DNA of 64,000 nt, taken from Mesocentrotus franciscanus (Eukaryota > Echinodermata > Echinoidea > Camarodonta > Strongylocentrotidae). The notes below the pieces were generated by a model. That model was not told where the DNA came from. It worked only from the letters and a program-made list of their open reading frames with translations, and ran no database searches. The translations under genes and the position numbers were made by a program. The first letter of the stretch is position 1; each line of letters starts with the position of its first letter. This document shows positions 35,141 through 46,432 of the stretch, one piece after another. The DNA is taken from contig CP137668.1 in assembly GCA_037976565.1 (NCBI GenBank), positions 35,974,088-36,038,087 on the forward strand, in the 5' to 3' direction.

Positions 35141-35773
35141 TCTTCCTCTCATGTTTATTTTGGTGCACTGCTCGAAGTTCAAAGTGCCCTTTTAACTCCC
35201 GCCTCTATATAGAAAGGGAGGTAAACAAAAAAAGCTAACACATCCGCAGGGGATAAATCGAGCTGGAAATGTTCATCATGGGTAAGATTGTGACGGAGCA
35301 GAAGAAAAGAATCCCCCACTAAAAAAATTATTTAAAATTAATAAATTATACCAAAAAACAAGAATTTACACCAAATACCCATTAGCTTCGAATTTGGAAG
35401 CAACATCGATCTGGAAAAGGTAAAATTTGAAACACTACGAATAAGTGCGCTTCACTTATGATCCTCGAGTGTATAAATAACAGGGGCCCATATTGAAAAG
35501 GAAAATAAGGATATGTAATCCAAATGAAATACGTATTAATGATAAACAGAAAATGCAATATGTTTACTCTTTTAATTCTCTTTTTCTGCCTAAAAACTCT
35601 TCTCTACCTTTAAGATGGACGGTTCATTGACGTAGTATTACCAGTATGAGCTACGCCTCCGACCATTGTCGCCATGCAATGGTCTTACAAAGAGATGACC
35701 GGATGTCACGTTTTACTGCACCGGAACAAATCCCATCTCGAGCTCTAAATGGGGTTGATATCAAGCCTCATAC
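35141..35773. other. intergenic, nothing seen
   Basis: No features recognised; AT-rich. Confidence 0.5.
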
Positions 35774-35931
35774 CCCAGTCACACCAGCGAGAACGACCCT
35801 AGACCGATAACAGACCGACTTCAAGAAATTACATTAAATTACATTAACGGCCTAGAGTCAGTTCGGGATAATGTAATATCTTTTCTTCGGTCTGTTGTCG
35901 GTCTAGGATCGGTCTCGTTGTTCTGACAGGG
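35774..35931. mobile_element. foldback element E1, GTCACAC family
   Basis: The left arm CCAGTCACACCAGCGAGAAC then CCCTAGACCGATAACAGACC is complementary to the right arm GGTCTGTTGTCGGTCTAGG then ATCGGTCTCGTTGTTCTGAC. The arms are about 45 bp with few mismatches. First of four related palindromes in a row. Confidence 0.8.
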
Positions 35932-35993
35932 ATTTTCGGTTTGGCGATGTGACAGGGCTTCATACGATGTGGTTGGTATCACGCTTAAAACCA

Positions 35994-36113
35994 AAGTCAA
36001 ATCCGCGAGACCGATCCTAGACCGGCAGAAGAGCGAACAGAAACATTTCATTCTCCGAATGGAAAGAGCAGGTCGGTTCGGAATCGGGGTTGAGTCGCAT
36101 TGGTCGTGTGACT
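35994..36113. mobile_element. foldback element E2, GTCACAC family
   Basis: The left arm AGTCAAATCCGCGAGACC then CCTAGACCGG pairs, less well than E1, with the right arm GGTCGGTTCGGAATCGGGG and GGTCGTGTGACT. The TTCATTCTCCGAATGG centre recurs in E3. Confidence 0.65.
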
Positions 36114-36138
36114 AAGCACTGGTATCATGCCTCATACT

Positions 36139-36243
36139 CCGTCACACCTACGAGGTCGACATCAGACCGACGGGAGACCGAACAAGCAATTTCATTCTCC
36201 CGAATGGCCTATAATTATTCGGCCTTGTGTCGGTCTCGTGACT
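36139..36243. mobile_element. foldback element E3, GTCACAC family
   Basis: The left arm GTCACACCTACGAGG with CAGACCGACGGGAGACCG pairs with the right arm GGCCTTGTGTCGGTCTCGTG and ACTA. The flank ATGCCTCATACTCC resembles the AAGCCTCATACCCC before E1, so the true elements may extend beyond the palindromes. Confidence 0.7.
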
Positions 36244-36250
36244 AATGCTT

Positions 36251-36362
36251 CAGTCACACCGACTAACTGACTCCAAACCGACCAATGCTTAGCCATTCGG
36301 TGAAATTTATGGTTTTAGTCGGTTTGTTGTTGGTTTGGTGTCCGCTTCGTTAGTGTGACTGG
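36251..36362. mobile_element. foldback element E4, GTCACAC family
   Basis: The left end CAGTCACACCGAC with ACTCCAAACCGACC and the right end GGTTTGTTGTTGGTTTGGTG with GTTAGTGTGACTGG are complementary. The centre has GCCATTCGG, shared with the copy at 19693-19815. Confidence 0.8.
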
Positions 36363-36429
36363 CGTATTTTCCGGTGCCCAATCTAATCCCAATCAAGATG
36401 CAATAACGAGGAAGGGTCGATTCGTAATA

Positions 36430-37660
36430 CTTTCACTTGTCAGCGACTTCTTGATAAGGGGTGTAGCCAGGCTGAGTGGGCAGAAAAGGAGGGGGTATTC
36501 AAAGTAGAGGTGTATCGAGTTGTTGGGGGACAAAGGGGAAGAATTGCATCTAGGAGGAGAGGCGGGATATCATTGGGCAGTCCGTATGATTTAGACACAC
36601 TGCGAGTTGAATTTATTTTAATGCTGGGCCTTTAAACGGGGTCGGGGTGTATGCCGCCTGCTTGGAATTATCAACATCTGTGTGGGATAATCGACTGTGG
36701 AGGACAGTGGATGAAGCTTTTGCGTGCCCAGTTCATATACACATGACCAAACTAAATGTTACTCCATTATTCTTATCACTTTCACGTGACATGGCCCCCT
36801 CCCCTTTAATAAATGACGCACAGGTGTAGCCAAGGGGGCTGGAAAACGTAGCCCCTCCACCCAACAAAAGAAAGTAGAATGTCTCTTTAATACTTAGTAA
36901 CACTAACACTGTATAAGCTCAAAATGTCAAGTTTTGATATTTCAAAATGCAATTTCTCGCTAGACTCCATTTCAGAATACTCGATGTAAGCGTGTACTTC
37001 AGCACACACACAAAAGGTACATGTACATGTATGGTGCCCCCTCCCCCACTGAAAAAAAATCCCGGCTACGCCGCTTGAATGATGTATGTAGACTAATGGG
37101 ATAAAAGGGAAAGGGGCGCTGGGTTTATCACACTGGTCGTATCGAATGTTCATGTTGGATGAATGTTTTTCTATTATTCTTATCAAACTTACTTGTCATT
37201 TGGGGGCCCTTGATGAGGGGCATAACCGTACTGCGTGGGAGGAAGGGCCAGATATGGGAAATCGTTATGGTATCCTACTACTTTGTCACTTGGCGCCGAA
37301 TGAATGTTGTTTCATTATTGTTACTACTTTTACTTGTCATCGGGCCCCATTAATAAGGGGCGTAACCTGATTGAATGGAGGTTGGGGGGCACAATGGGGT
37401 TTGACCTGATAACTTCCCATTGGTATTTACTGGAAGCCGAGCCGAAAGAATGTTGTTTTATTATCTTTATTACTTCCACTCGCCCCCTCCCTCTTCACTC
37501 TTGATGAGGGGTGTGACAAGCAAATTGGTGAAAGGGGGGGGGGCAAGGGACTTCAAGGCATCCATTGATATCCACTAAGTATCAAATAAATATTGTTTCA
37601 TTATCCGTAATGCCCTCAATTGCCACTGGCTCCTTGACATTGAGGCCCAACCAGACCCAA
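36430..37660. repeat. diverged ~143-bp repeats, at least five copies
   Basis: A unit with GAATGTTGTTTCATTATTGT, ACTTGTCATCGGGCCCC and ATAAGGGGCGTAACC recurs at about 37161, 37302, 37449 and 37590 (spacings 141, 147, 141 bp), with dispersed relatives at about 36440 (ACTTGTCAGCGAC with GATAAGGGGTGTAGCC) and 36745 (TGTTACTCCATTATTCTTAT). Frames of 60-99 codons across it are not conserved between copies. A fragment at 37058 (GGCTACGCCGCTTG) resembles a hAT-type element end. Confidence 0.75.
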
Positions 37661-38344
37661 GAGATAGGACTTGCCTAATAATAATTGTGGGTTGGGGCAC
37701 TCTCATATTCACTCTTAACTATACCATCTGCATTTCTCTGGCCCCTTGGACAAGATAAAAGGACAGATTAAAGGGTGCGTTCGTCCCTTGGACAAGGGAA
37801 AGGGGCAGACTTAGGGCATAAGTTGGACGTGACGGCTAGCATCTCTTTATTTGTTGATTCACCAAACACAATTACAGTATCTTGTTGAAAGAAGGTGACT
37901 TCGTCACTCTTGTACACCTGACTTGTCATCGGGGTTTTTCCCCCTAGGGCGTTGCGACTTACCAGAAGAAACTAACGTAATATGAAGATGCAAGGGCCCA
38001 TAGCTATCAACATCCAATGTGCACGGATTCAATGCACACACTGCGCATTCCCAGAACGGCGTATTCCCACGAAAACCAAATTAATAGCCAACTTGTTCGC
38101 TAGTCTTCCGATATGCCAAAGCTTAATGGTGGAATTAATTACCGAATGCAAATCAAAATGCTTCCCTTGATCATTCTAAGTGACTATAATTATGTATGAG
38201 AAGTAAAAATTCAACCTGACGCAATCTAATACCACAATCTCTCTAGAAATTATATACATGTATAAACAAGTCTTTGCCTTCTATAATTTGTATTTTAATT
38301 AGTATTTGTCTGAAATTGTAAAAACATTCAGACCATGGGATGGC
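37661..38344. other. intergenic, small duplication only
   Basis: CCCCTTGGACAAG occurs at about 37741 and again as TCCCTTGGACAAGGG at 37786. No gene. Confidence 0.45.
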
Positions 38345-38796
38345 ACTACCAAGGATGTAGAGATAACTCAGTTTCATTTTTTCCCTTCCCCCTCGCCCCT
38401 CGTTCCACCTTTTGTTCCCCCATCAGCCGAAGATCAGACCATGGATGCGGATGAAAGTCCAGTAATATAAGGGATTACTTGCTTCATATCATTTAGATTC
38501 CATGCGACTCCAAACGCCAAAATAGACAAAACAGACAAACGCAAGGAGTATGCCCCCCCCCCGCCCCCTGCCCCTCCTCCTTTCGTATCATCGTTTCTGA
38601 CCAAGCAAGCAGATGGAAGCCAAAGGATGACATGATTCAATTTTATTTCATCCAAACAATGAAATAAAAGCCAAACCCACCCCCCTCACCCCTTTTCTTT
38701 CCCCTCCTTCCCCATCTGGCCAAGGATGCGGATAAGATAAGAGTCCAGCGAGGGATCACTCGGTTTCATTTTGATTCCATCCGACTCCAAATCCAA
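38345..38796. repeat. diverged direct repeats
   Basis: GGATGCGGATGAAAGTCCAG (38444) and GGATGCGGATAAGATAAGAG (38725) start related blocks which both continue to TTCAT, GATTCCATGCGACTCCAAA or GATTCCATCCGACTCCAAA. A weaker third relative (AAGGATGTAGAGATAACTC, TTTCATTTTTTCCC) lies at 38350. C-rich runs separate them. Confidence 0.6.
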
Positions 38797-40050
38797 ATTG
38801 TCAATCACATTTGTTCTGCCAGAAATGCTTTACTTCAAAGAAGACAATTTCATGCGGGTTTCCTTCTTTGAGGTATTCGACTTATTTATTGCAGCTGCAG
38901 CTGTACGTTGAAACAGTAAACATCCCCCAAAACAATTTTTTACAGTATTATCTAATACTGGTAACGATTAACCAGAAACGAAAGCTCATCTCTGTTCATT
39001 TCTATGGGGAATTTATCATGTAAATAGTCGTTACTTTTGTTTACATCGTTATATTTTGAACATATACTGGAAATAAGAAATAATCACTTGAGCCGCACAA
39101 ATTAGTTGTTGTCACTCTGTATAGACTCATTTGTTGATATCTGACTATCGTACACTGGTTAATAACATGAAAATCCTTAAAAAAACTAAAATAAACAAAT
39201 ATTGGTGAGACATTTTAGAGTAATCAATCGCCATGAGAGCACCAGAGGTGGATGCTGCACAAGATGCCATCATCATCAATATCTTTTTACTTTGTATACA
39301 ATGCTTCTCCATATTTGTAATATTCAGCAAGATTTGTTATATCTTTATTGGTTCAATCACTTCAGCATTCACTATCTACCATTCTTTCCATATTAAATCG
39401 GCACTTTGTCGTACATTCTCGACTGCTTCTTTCAAGATGTACGCTTGCATCATCAACACCCAACATAAGTAATATCCGATGTCACTGAATCGGTCGTTAC
39501 ATTAACATTTCCCCTCAGAACAGAGTAAGATTTTCCCGTGATCAACATGATCAATGATGACTCCATTTTTATCCTTGGTACGTGCAAAACCTTGACAATC
39601 AGTGGTACTTCCACAATGGATGTGAAACAAATCACCCCTGATTGAACTAGATCGTGCCTCTTCTACGAAAATTCGTCGACATCGTTTGTGCTAGAATGAA
39701 GATGACACGACCGTGAACACAACTCTATGAATTGGGTATATGATTATTTTCCACCCACTTGCCTGTCGTACGAAATCAGATTATTTTAGAATGAAGATGC
39801 GTCACATTTCATCCATCATTCTTAGTTTCTTGTTGCCTATATTGCCTTTAACGTTCTGATATCAAAATCAGCATTACGTTACTCTTGTTTTATTCTACTT
39901 TATTTCAGAGAACGCAAAAGAGAATAGCAATAGCACTATAGAAAAACACACGTAAGAAAACGAGGTACAACTAAAAATAAACCATCTATTAGAGTTCCTG
40001 TAGATCACCAAAAGACAAATGTTCATGCGCCCAAGGCTCTTCTCTCCATC
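38797..40050. other. intergenic, nothing firm
   Basis: AT-rich DNA with overlapping 60-79-codon frames at 39145-39635 and no recognisable domain. No repeat recognised. Confidence 0.45.
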
Positions 40051-40187
40051 GGGGGCCCGTTTCATAAAACATGTTATCTATAACAAATGCTAAATTTCTA
40101 TGACAAATTTGCTCTTCGCCAATCAGATGCCATGATTTCAGTAGTTTATAACAGTAGCTTGTAACTTGTTATTGTAATATCAGAGCA
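40051..40187. mobile_element. truncated palindromic element (relative of 50211-50362)
   Basis: Begins GGGGGCCCGTTTCATAAAAC and shares GACAAATTTGCT, CCAATCAGATGCCATG and ATTTCAGTAG with the complete foldback at 50211-50362. The right terminus is missing: the sequence passes directly into the LINE ORF near 40188. Confidence 0.6.
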
Positions 40188-41127
40188 ATGAGATCCTAAA
40201 GGCATGGGAAATGATTAGATACTGCACTACAGTGAAAGATGTTTGTATAGCTATAAATGAACCAGTGAAAGTTTCAGATCAGATTATTTGGCACAATAAA
40301 CATGTGGTGTATGATAATCAGTCGCTCTTTTATAAAGGCTGGTATGACAGTGGTCTAGTATATCTAGGAGATCTTTTTACGAGAGATGGCTTTCGGTCAA
40401 CAGAATACATTAAATCGCAGGTGCACTTCAAACGAAAATGCAATGCTCTGTTTGACGACTTAAAGGAGCGATACCACTTGTATGGGTCAATAGTTTAAAA
40501 GAAGAATTTATGCATGATTATACTAGACAAGAAAATGAAAACAAAATTCCTTATCTGATGGTTGCAAATAGGGTAAAACATTTTGCTGATCTGAGTAGCA
40601 ATCGTTTTTATAAACTCATTCCTTCAAGAACTGTATTAACTAACACATGTTGCCTTTATTGGGAAAAGAAACTTAATGTAGATATTGATTGGTCTACGGC
40701 ATTCAAGCGTAATCTTGCACACATTAGAGAAAACAAATCGCGAGAGTTTAACTTGAAATTACTGTATAATCTATTGCCAGTAAAAAGTAATCTTTTCAAA
40801 TGGGGAATAGCAAATGACGATTTATGCCTAAAATGTAATATAAAAGAGGATATAAATCACGCATTTGTCGAATGCAAACTAAATAAGCCCTTCATTAAAC
40901 ATCTTAAAGAAATACTACGAGAAATATACCAAGTAAAGATATTGAACTTCAGTATCCAACACTTGCTCAAAATAGATTGTGAAAATCATTGTACTTTATT
41001 CCTAACTATAGCTTTTTGGACCATTTATAAATTGATTGTCGATCGAAATATGACTGGAATAGACAAAAGAAATGTTGCTTTCAAACAAATTTTCCAAAGA
41101 GAAATTATAAAAAGAGTGGAAATTTAG
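40188..41127 (+). pseudogene. 3' part of an L1/Tx1-like LINE ORF2
   Basis: C-terminal third of a non-LTR retrotransposon polyprotein. The first segment (to about 40470) has NEILKAWEMI, SDQIIWHNKHV and LFYKGWYDSGLVYLGDLF, the post-reverse-transcriptase region typical of L1/Tx1-type elements. A frame change near 40471 leads into IPLVWVNSLKEEF and a 205-codon frame (40510-41127). That frame carries LKLLYNLLPVKSNLFKWG and a C-X2-C-X7-H-X4-C knuckle (residues 106, 109, 117, 122), matching the zf-RVT type domain. The reverse transcriptase and endonuclease are absent, consistent with 5' truncation. After the TAG stop there is AT-rich 3' UTR-like sequence. Confidence 0.85.
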
Positions 41128-41827
41128 TCAAATATAAATATGATCAGAGAGCACAAGTTTTTACCAAAAGAGCTGTTACGTGTTATTTAAAAAAAAGGGG
41201 GGGGGAAGAAGAAAAAAAAGGGGGGAAACAAAACTATCAGTATAATTCTTATGTTAATGATGATTCAAATGCAAATGCTTTGCGAAGCAAAACTTAATTT
41301 CAATTCTTTGTTATGCAAATAATGATGCTTTTGTGATTATGTAAGTTTGATTTGTATTATTGTATCTTTGAATGTAAACCATGTATATCTAATAAATCCT
41401 CTGATGAGGCAAAGAAAAAACAAAAGAGCAATGAGATACTTTGTGATGGTTATGAACAGGAGATTTTTACGCCTCCCTCGCATATTCACGAAAAGTAGTG
41501 CTTACATAACCATTAAAGAGTATGTTCAAAGCCAGAAAGCCAGTAGGGCTGTTAAATAATACGAGTTCACAACCTTCTCAGTCCAAACAGACGATTTAGC
41601 ATGCATTACCAAGGCGACGGGGTTTTGAGTGAGAAATTTAAATGATTTCCAAATGCTTCTAATGTCCACTCCAAATTGGCATAATCATGACCACTCGAAT
41701 CTGATGTCGCCGCATGTAATACATCGGCGTTGTCTTTATGGGCTCAACGTATCTCAATTAGCTCATATGTATTGTCAGGGAGGTGAGTCTCACATCCCTG
41801 GTATTATGTTCCCCTGTCTATTCCCTC
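41128..41827. other. LINE 3' flank and intergenic
   Basis: The first ~200 bp may be LINE 3' UTR: an A run and a G run at 41189-41230 and AT-rich sequence. In another frame a short continuation (DQRAQVFTKRAVTCY) suggests that the original ORF ran slightly further before decay. No gene in the remainder. Confidence 0.4.
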
Positions 41828-41884
41828 TTTCTCTCTCTCTCTCTCCTTCTCGGTCTCTCTCTCTATCTCTCTCCCTCATCTTTC

Positions 41885-41916
<32 letters not shown>

Positions 41917-42084
41917 CCTTTTCTCTCCCTCTATTTTCCACTTTATATTTCTCCCTCACACCCTCTCCGACCTCCTCTTCTTTATGTCTTTCTCTCTCTC
42001 TCTCTCTCTCTCCCTCCCTTTTCCCTCCCTCTATTTTCCACTTTATATTTCTCCCTCACACCCTCTCCGACCTCCTCCTCTGTA

Positions 42085-42116
<32 letters not shown>

Positions 42117-42126
42117 CACCACCTCT
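41828..42126. repeat. CT tract with a 100-bp tandem duplication
   Basis: The non-CT insert CTATTTTCCACTTTATATTT followed by CTCCCTCACACCCTCTCC occurs at 41931 and 42031, exactly 100 bp apart, between CT runs. Ser/Leu frames are artefacts. Confidence 0.9.
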
Positions 42127-42401
42127 CTCTGTCTATTTAAGAGTTCTTTATATTGATTGTTGAGAAACGGAAACACTCAAATTATCCGGATGATCAATAA
42201 AAGAAAAGGCAGCAACTATCAATATATTTCCCTTTTGTAATCTTCTCGTCTGCCTTCTCATCTGCCTTTTCATTTCCTTTTGTCCAATTTTTGCCCACGA
42301 GTAAACTGTTCTCAGTACAGCTGCATGCGTACTTTAGTTTTCACATTTCTTATAATACCCCTTTACTTCTTCATAGATTCACATACTAGGCCTAATAACT
42401 A
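42127..42401. other. intergenic, nothing seen
   Basis: No features recognised. Confidence 0.5.
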
Positions 42402-42700
42402 GATTATTATGATACTCACATTCGTATAGCGCTTATTACTACGTTTCTAAGCGTTACATTGTAATTATTATTACCCTGGTCATTGGATTCAACTGCTAAT
42501 CCGCACATGATAGGGCACACGCTCCGCTCCCTGAGGAGTCTTCCAGCTAGGCGCCATTTTACAAGCGCACACATGCCAATCCAACCACATTAACGTTCGT
42601 ATCCTAGGGGGTACCCATTTAACACCAGGGTGGAGAGTGGCAAATGTAAATAAATGTCTTGCCACAGGACTGTAGTGCCGTGCCGAGGCTCGAATCCATG
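42402..42700 (-). mobile_element. SINE, type II tail, reverse
   Basis: On the reverse strand: a damaged head (CGAGCCTCGGCACGGCACTA), the core (GTGGCAAGACATTTATTTAC, TTTGCCACTCTCCACCCTGG, AAATGGGTACC), and the long type II tail (TAGGATACGAACGTTAATG, GCGCTTGTAAAATGGCG, CTCCTCAGGGAGCGGAG) ending in AGCGCTATACGAATG and ATAATAAT. The best match is the copy at 47377-47739. Confidence 0.8.
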
Positions 42701-43409
42701 AAATTAGCATTTCCAGTCAAGTAATTAAAACAATCAACTATTCATAGAATTTCTGATACTTAATTTCGTATTTCTACAATGATTACAGATAGGACAAAAA
42801 TATTTCAATCATCTCATTCTTTCTGCCACAAATTCAGTAGTCGTAATGGCTTGTGTTGATAACTTTAGAATATGCAGCTAAAATGCCGCTTGCTTCAGAC
42901 AAGTTTAAAATGAACTCTCAACTTAGAGAACGAGAAAACACGATCTCGTGATTAAAATAGTGAGAGATTGGAACGGTAAGAATTTTAATATCGAGATGGG
43001 ATGGTTGGAAAATTCGAACCTTGAAGTACACGATCACCCCCCTCTCACTTCATTTTTTGTTGTTTTCCCATCTCATTAGGTCTGAAGGAACCATTAAATG
43101 AACCACTTAAACAGCTTCAAGTAAGTGGATGTGGAAGGGAAAGTGGAGAGTGGAGTTGTGCCTGAACGTACTTCATTACTTCCAGATTACGAAGGATAAA
43201 GGAAATATTGGAGCAAAATGACGGTCGATAATGTATTGAAATAGATAGACCTCTCTTTCTTGTGTGCGTTTTCATTCGTTCGGCAAACTACAGTCATAAC
43301 TACCCATAAGTGTACATGTATTTCATTCTGTGTCGTTCTTCTCCGTTTTCTCGAAGACTATCGATTGACTCTGCAGTATATTCTTCCAAATCTGCAATTC
43401 TACCAGTCC
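42701..43409. other. intergenic, nothing seen
   Basis: AT-rich DNA, no features recognised. Confidence 0.5.
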
Positions 43410-43500
43410 CATCATCATCATCATCATCATCATCATTATCATTATCATCACCACCACCACCACCACCTCTACCGTCATCTGCATCATCATCACTTCTACC
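43410..43500. repeat. ATC/ACC trinucleotide repeat
   Basis: CAT units, then ATT/ATC, then CAC units, then mixed CAT. Frames of His, Ser or Asp runs are artefacts. Confidence 0.95.
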
Positions 43501-44134
43501 ATAACACCACTGCATCCAACTGCATCTTCAGTATCGCTCATTAAATCCCACAAACTTATTTACCGAACCACACACCATTAATAACGAAGTACTGCATCAT
43601 TACGAGAGACAGTAACAGCTGAGGCATCCTCCAAAAGATTACACAAGAGATGATAGCGGAAGACAATTAAAAAAAGGACCGACATGCCATATGGGTCTGG
43701 GAGACCATTACCATCAAATGAAAGAAATGACGTCGTAAATTTTTTCTTCAGGTCATGGGAGTAGTCGTCAAACGTCCTCCCTGAGGGCAAGGGAGTGGAG
43801 AAAGCTTTCTGCCCCGAAGCAGTAAATAAGGTTTGATTTTTAGATGTTTGGTATTAAAGAAAGGAACTGATTGATGAGCTTGGGCATTAATACACTATAC
43901 TGTCCGATGGTATTATAATGATAATGATGAAATTAACCATGTTGATAGTTTTTTCTTGATGTTCCTTTGTTCACGTCTAATCCTATTTTGATCTTAATCA
44001 TCATGACCGTCCTCATTTGCATCATCGTCATCACCACCCCTCTCCTCATCACCAGTTTCACCACCCTCGTGATGAGATGCATTACACACTCGGTGCATTG
44101 TTCTTATCCTAACTGATGCGATGTTCATTAACGC
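43501..44134. other. intergenic, nothing seen
   Basis: No gene recognised; short ATC/CAT-rich patches near 43996-44060. Confidence 0.5.
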
Positions 44135-44302
44135 GTTTTATAAAATGGGTTCAAGAATGTAGCCAATGAGAAGCGTCGAAATGGATCACGTGTGCGTGCA
44201 TAAATTGTTACCATATATGCACGGGGGAGCATTTTGGTGATAACAACCGTCAATTTCTCGACTTTATAATCATAATATTATTGTAGACCCATCTTATAAA
44301 AC
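44135..44302. mobile_element. foldback element, 168 bp
   Basis: GTTTTATAAAATGGGT (44135-44150) is complementary, with one difference, to ACCCATCTTATAAAAC (44287-44302). No coding sequence. It abuts and overlaps a second palindrome starting at 44294. Confidence 0.7.
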
Positions 44303-44479
44303 AAATAATACATGTTTTTAGCTCGTGCATTAGTGATATGCACTGCACTTGGTTATTTAAAGTCACAATGAGACGGACAATGAACTCGACAAGTCTCGTT
44401 CATTATCCTACTGTGACTTAACCTGCGTGCAGTGCATATTCACTAATGCACTCGCAAACATATATTATTTGTATAATAA
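44294..44479. mobile_element. long palindromic element, 186 bp
   Basis: The left arm AACAAATAATACATGTTTTT, GTGCATTAGTGATATGCACT and AGTCACAATGAGA is mirrored by the right arm TCTCGTTCATTATCC, ACTGTGACTTAACCTGCG, TGCAGTGCATATTCACTAAT and ATATATTATTTGTATAA. The arms cover nearly the whole element, so it could form a long hairpin. Confidence 0.8.
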
Positions 44480-45370
44480 CTCTAATGCATACCATGACGT
44501 GGATGTCCAAAGCTGTTCCTAAGTCGCTCTATCTTTTCAGTGTTGCCGAAATATCTCTTGTAATGGGATAATGTAGTCGGGCTTAATTTGCCAACGAGTT
44601 TGTTGACAGTAGAGAATTATATTGACCAACAGACGGAACAAAATACCTAAATGAATATGCAAGCAGAGGATTGATTACATGTTAAAATTTGTTAGCAACA
44701 GACAGAAATTAAGATTGCAACCCCCCCCCCCGAATAACAAAGCTTTGTCTATTTTCGTTCATCTTCTATAATATGCAATAAGACAATTACTCATACAACG
44801 ATTGTAATATTAAAGGAGAGAGCCTGATGACACATTATTGATTGAATTACAGCTCTAATCAATCTAATTAGAGAGAAAATAATATATTGGTAGTCGGGTT
44901 CACAAGACAACGAGTTTGCCTTTATATTTCTAACGTAAGATTAGCTGTTCTTTTTGCCACAGCAACCACCAAAAGATATTGTTTGTAGGGATTGGAAATG
45001 TATATCTAACTTGCATTTAACATGGTTAGCGCATAAATATCACTCAGGAGTAGGGAACCAATTAAACTGCACTTTAATACAAAAAAACATAAATGAGGTA
45101 AAAGAAAAGACTACGATTGCAAGTACATTGAAAATATCAACATATTAAGGCCACAATGTATTTTGATAGCCCTGTCTTGTGCATCACATGTTGAAATGGG
45201 CGAACATTATAATGACATAATTATTACGTAATCCGACCATGATTACTATCATTGGTAATATAATAGGGTATTGATAGTGCCCTTCAGTTTTTTTAAACAC
45301 AACATGAAGAGCAAACACCTGTTTAGTTTAATTCCTCATCTATAGTTTTTTGTTATAGAAAGGATGTATC
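44480..45370. other. intergenic, nothing seen
   Basis: AT-rich DNA with a ten-C run near 44721. No gene recognised. Confidence 0.5.
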
Positions 45371-45522
45371 GTTCAGAGCCCCGTCTTATAAAGACTTATT
45401 TTCGATGGAAATCAATCGCAACTATGTACATAAGAAATAGGGGACTGCGAACTTGCGATTGATTAGAGGATTTGCGATTGATTCGGTACAACCTTTTATC
45501 TTTATGAGACGGAGTCCTGAAC
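45371..45522. mobile_element. foldback element, 152 bp
   Basis: The left end GTTCAGAGCCCCGTCTTATA and the complement of the right end GTTCAGGACTCCGTCTCATA match at about five of six positions. An inner pair, AATCAATCGCAA (near 45411) and TTGCGATTGATT (near 45453), is perfect. No target duplication identified. Confidence 0.75.
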
Positions 45523-46302
45523 ATACAACTTATTTACATTACAATACTAATAAAATATAAAAAACAACAATACAAAAAGCAACAAGAAGACATGGCAATC
45601 ATCGATCTATTCCTTCATGATTATTTAGTGACATAGTCACTATCGAAACTGAAATTATCATCACCATTCAAACAGTAGTAGAACAAAAAGCTCATGCACA
45701 CAAACGTATTCAAATAATGGATTCTCTTTCCTAAATACACAGTGATGGACTATTAATAATAATAATACGGTTTTCTTGTATATCGCTTAAGCAAATTAGT
45801 TGATCTTTCGAAAGTCTCTGTGATCGCATTGTCGTAAAAATCAATTTATTGAATAACGATCATAACTTAAATGATGTATATTCAAATTATTTAAACATAG
45901 TTGTAAATGTATGATGCGTTATAATCGACACTTTGCTAAGTTTATCTCACGGTTTTTAGAAAGGCGTCTGATAATTAAGGCGGGAGTCGCCTGTCTTTCA
46001 CTGCGGCCTTTTAGCATGGTGAGTGGCGCAGCCCCGCTAGAATTTATAATGATGTCCAGGGAAAAGGGCACTCAACCACTTACCGGAAGTCGAAGTTGAT
46101 TCTGAGATGGGTTTCCTTAACGACTTTCTTTTTTTTCAAGAAATATGCCATGCATTAGCGGTTTATTGTTACAACCCGTTACGTACAGTCTAAACCCATT
46201 CGAAACATGAGTGAGATGTGCAAAGTTGATTACAGGTATGAGTAAATGTACATGCTGTGGCATGTCGTACATGTTTAAGTTTTTGAAGACGCTAAAACAA
46301 AC
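45523..46302. other. intergenic, nothing seen
   Basis: A perfect small stem TAGTGAC / GTCACTA occurs near 45627-45643. No gene recognised. Confidence 0.45.
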
Positions 46303-46303
46303 A

Positions 46304-46371
<68 letters not shown>

Positions 46372-46432
46372 TCTCTCTCTCTCTCTTTCTTTCTCTCCCT
46401 CAATTTCTCATTCTCTCTCTCTCTCTCTCTGC
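46303..46432. repeat. CT repeat joined to TA repeat
   Basis: A CT run (about 46303-46329) passes directly into a TA run of about 34 bp (46330-46363) and back into CT-rich sequence. Confidence 0.95.

Noticed and set aside
36647..37504. Several 60-99-codon frames as small genes
   Set aside because: They lie across the ~143-bp repeats and are not kept in the same frame between copies.
40211..40498. Two separate host genes at 40211-40498 and 40510-41127
   Set aside because: Both are parts of one LINE ORF separated by a frameshift; motifs run in the order expected for an L1/Tx1-type element.
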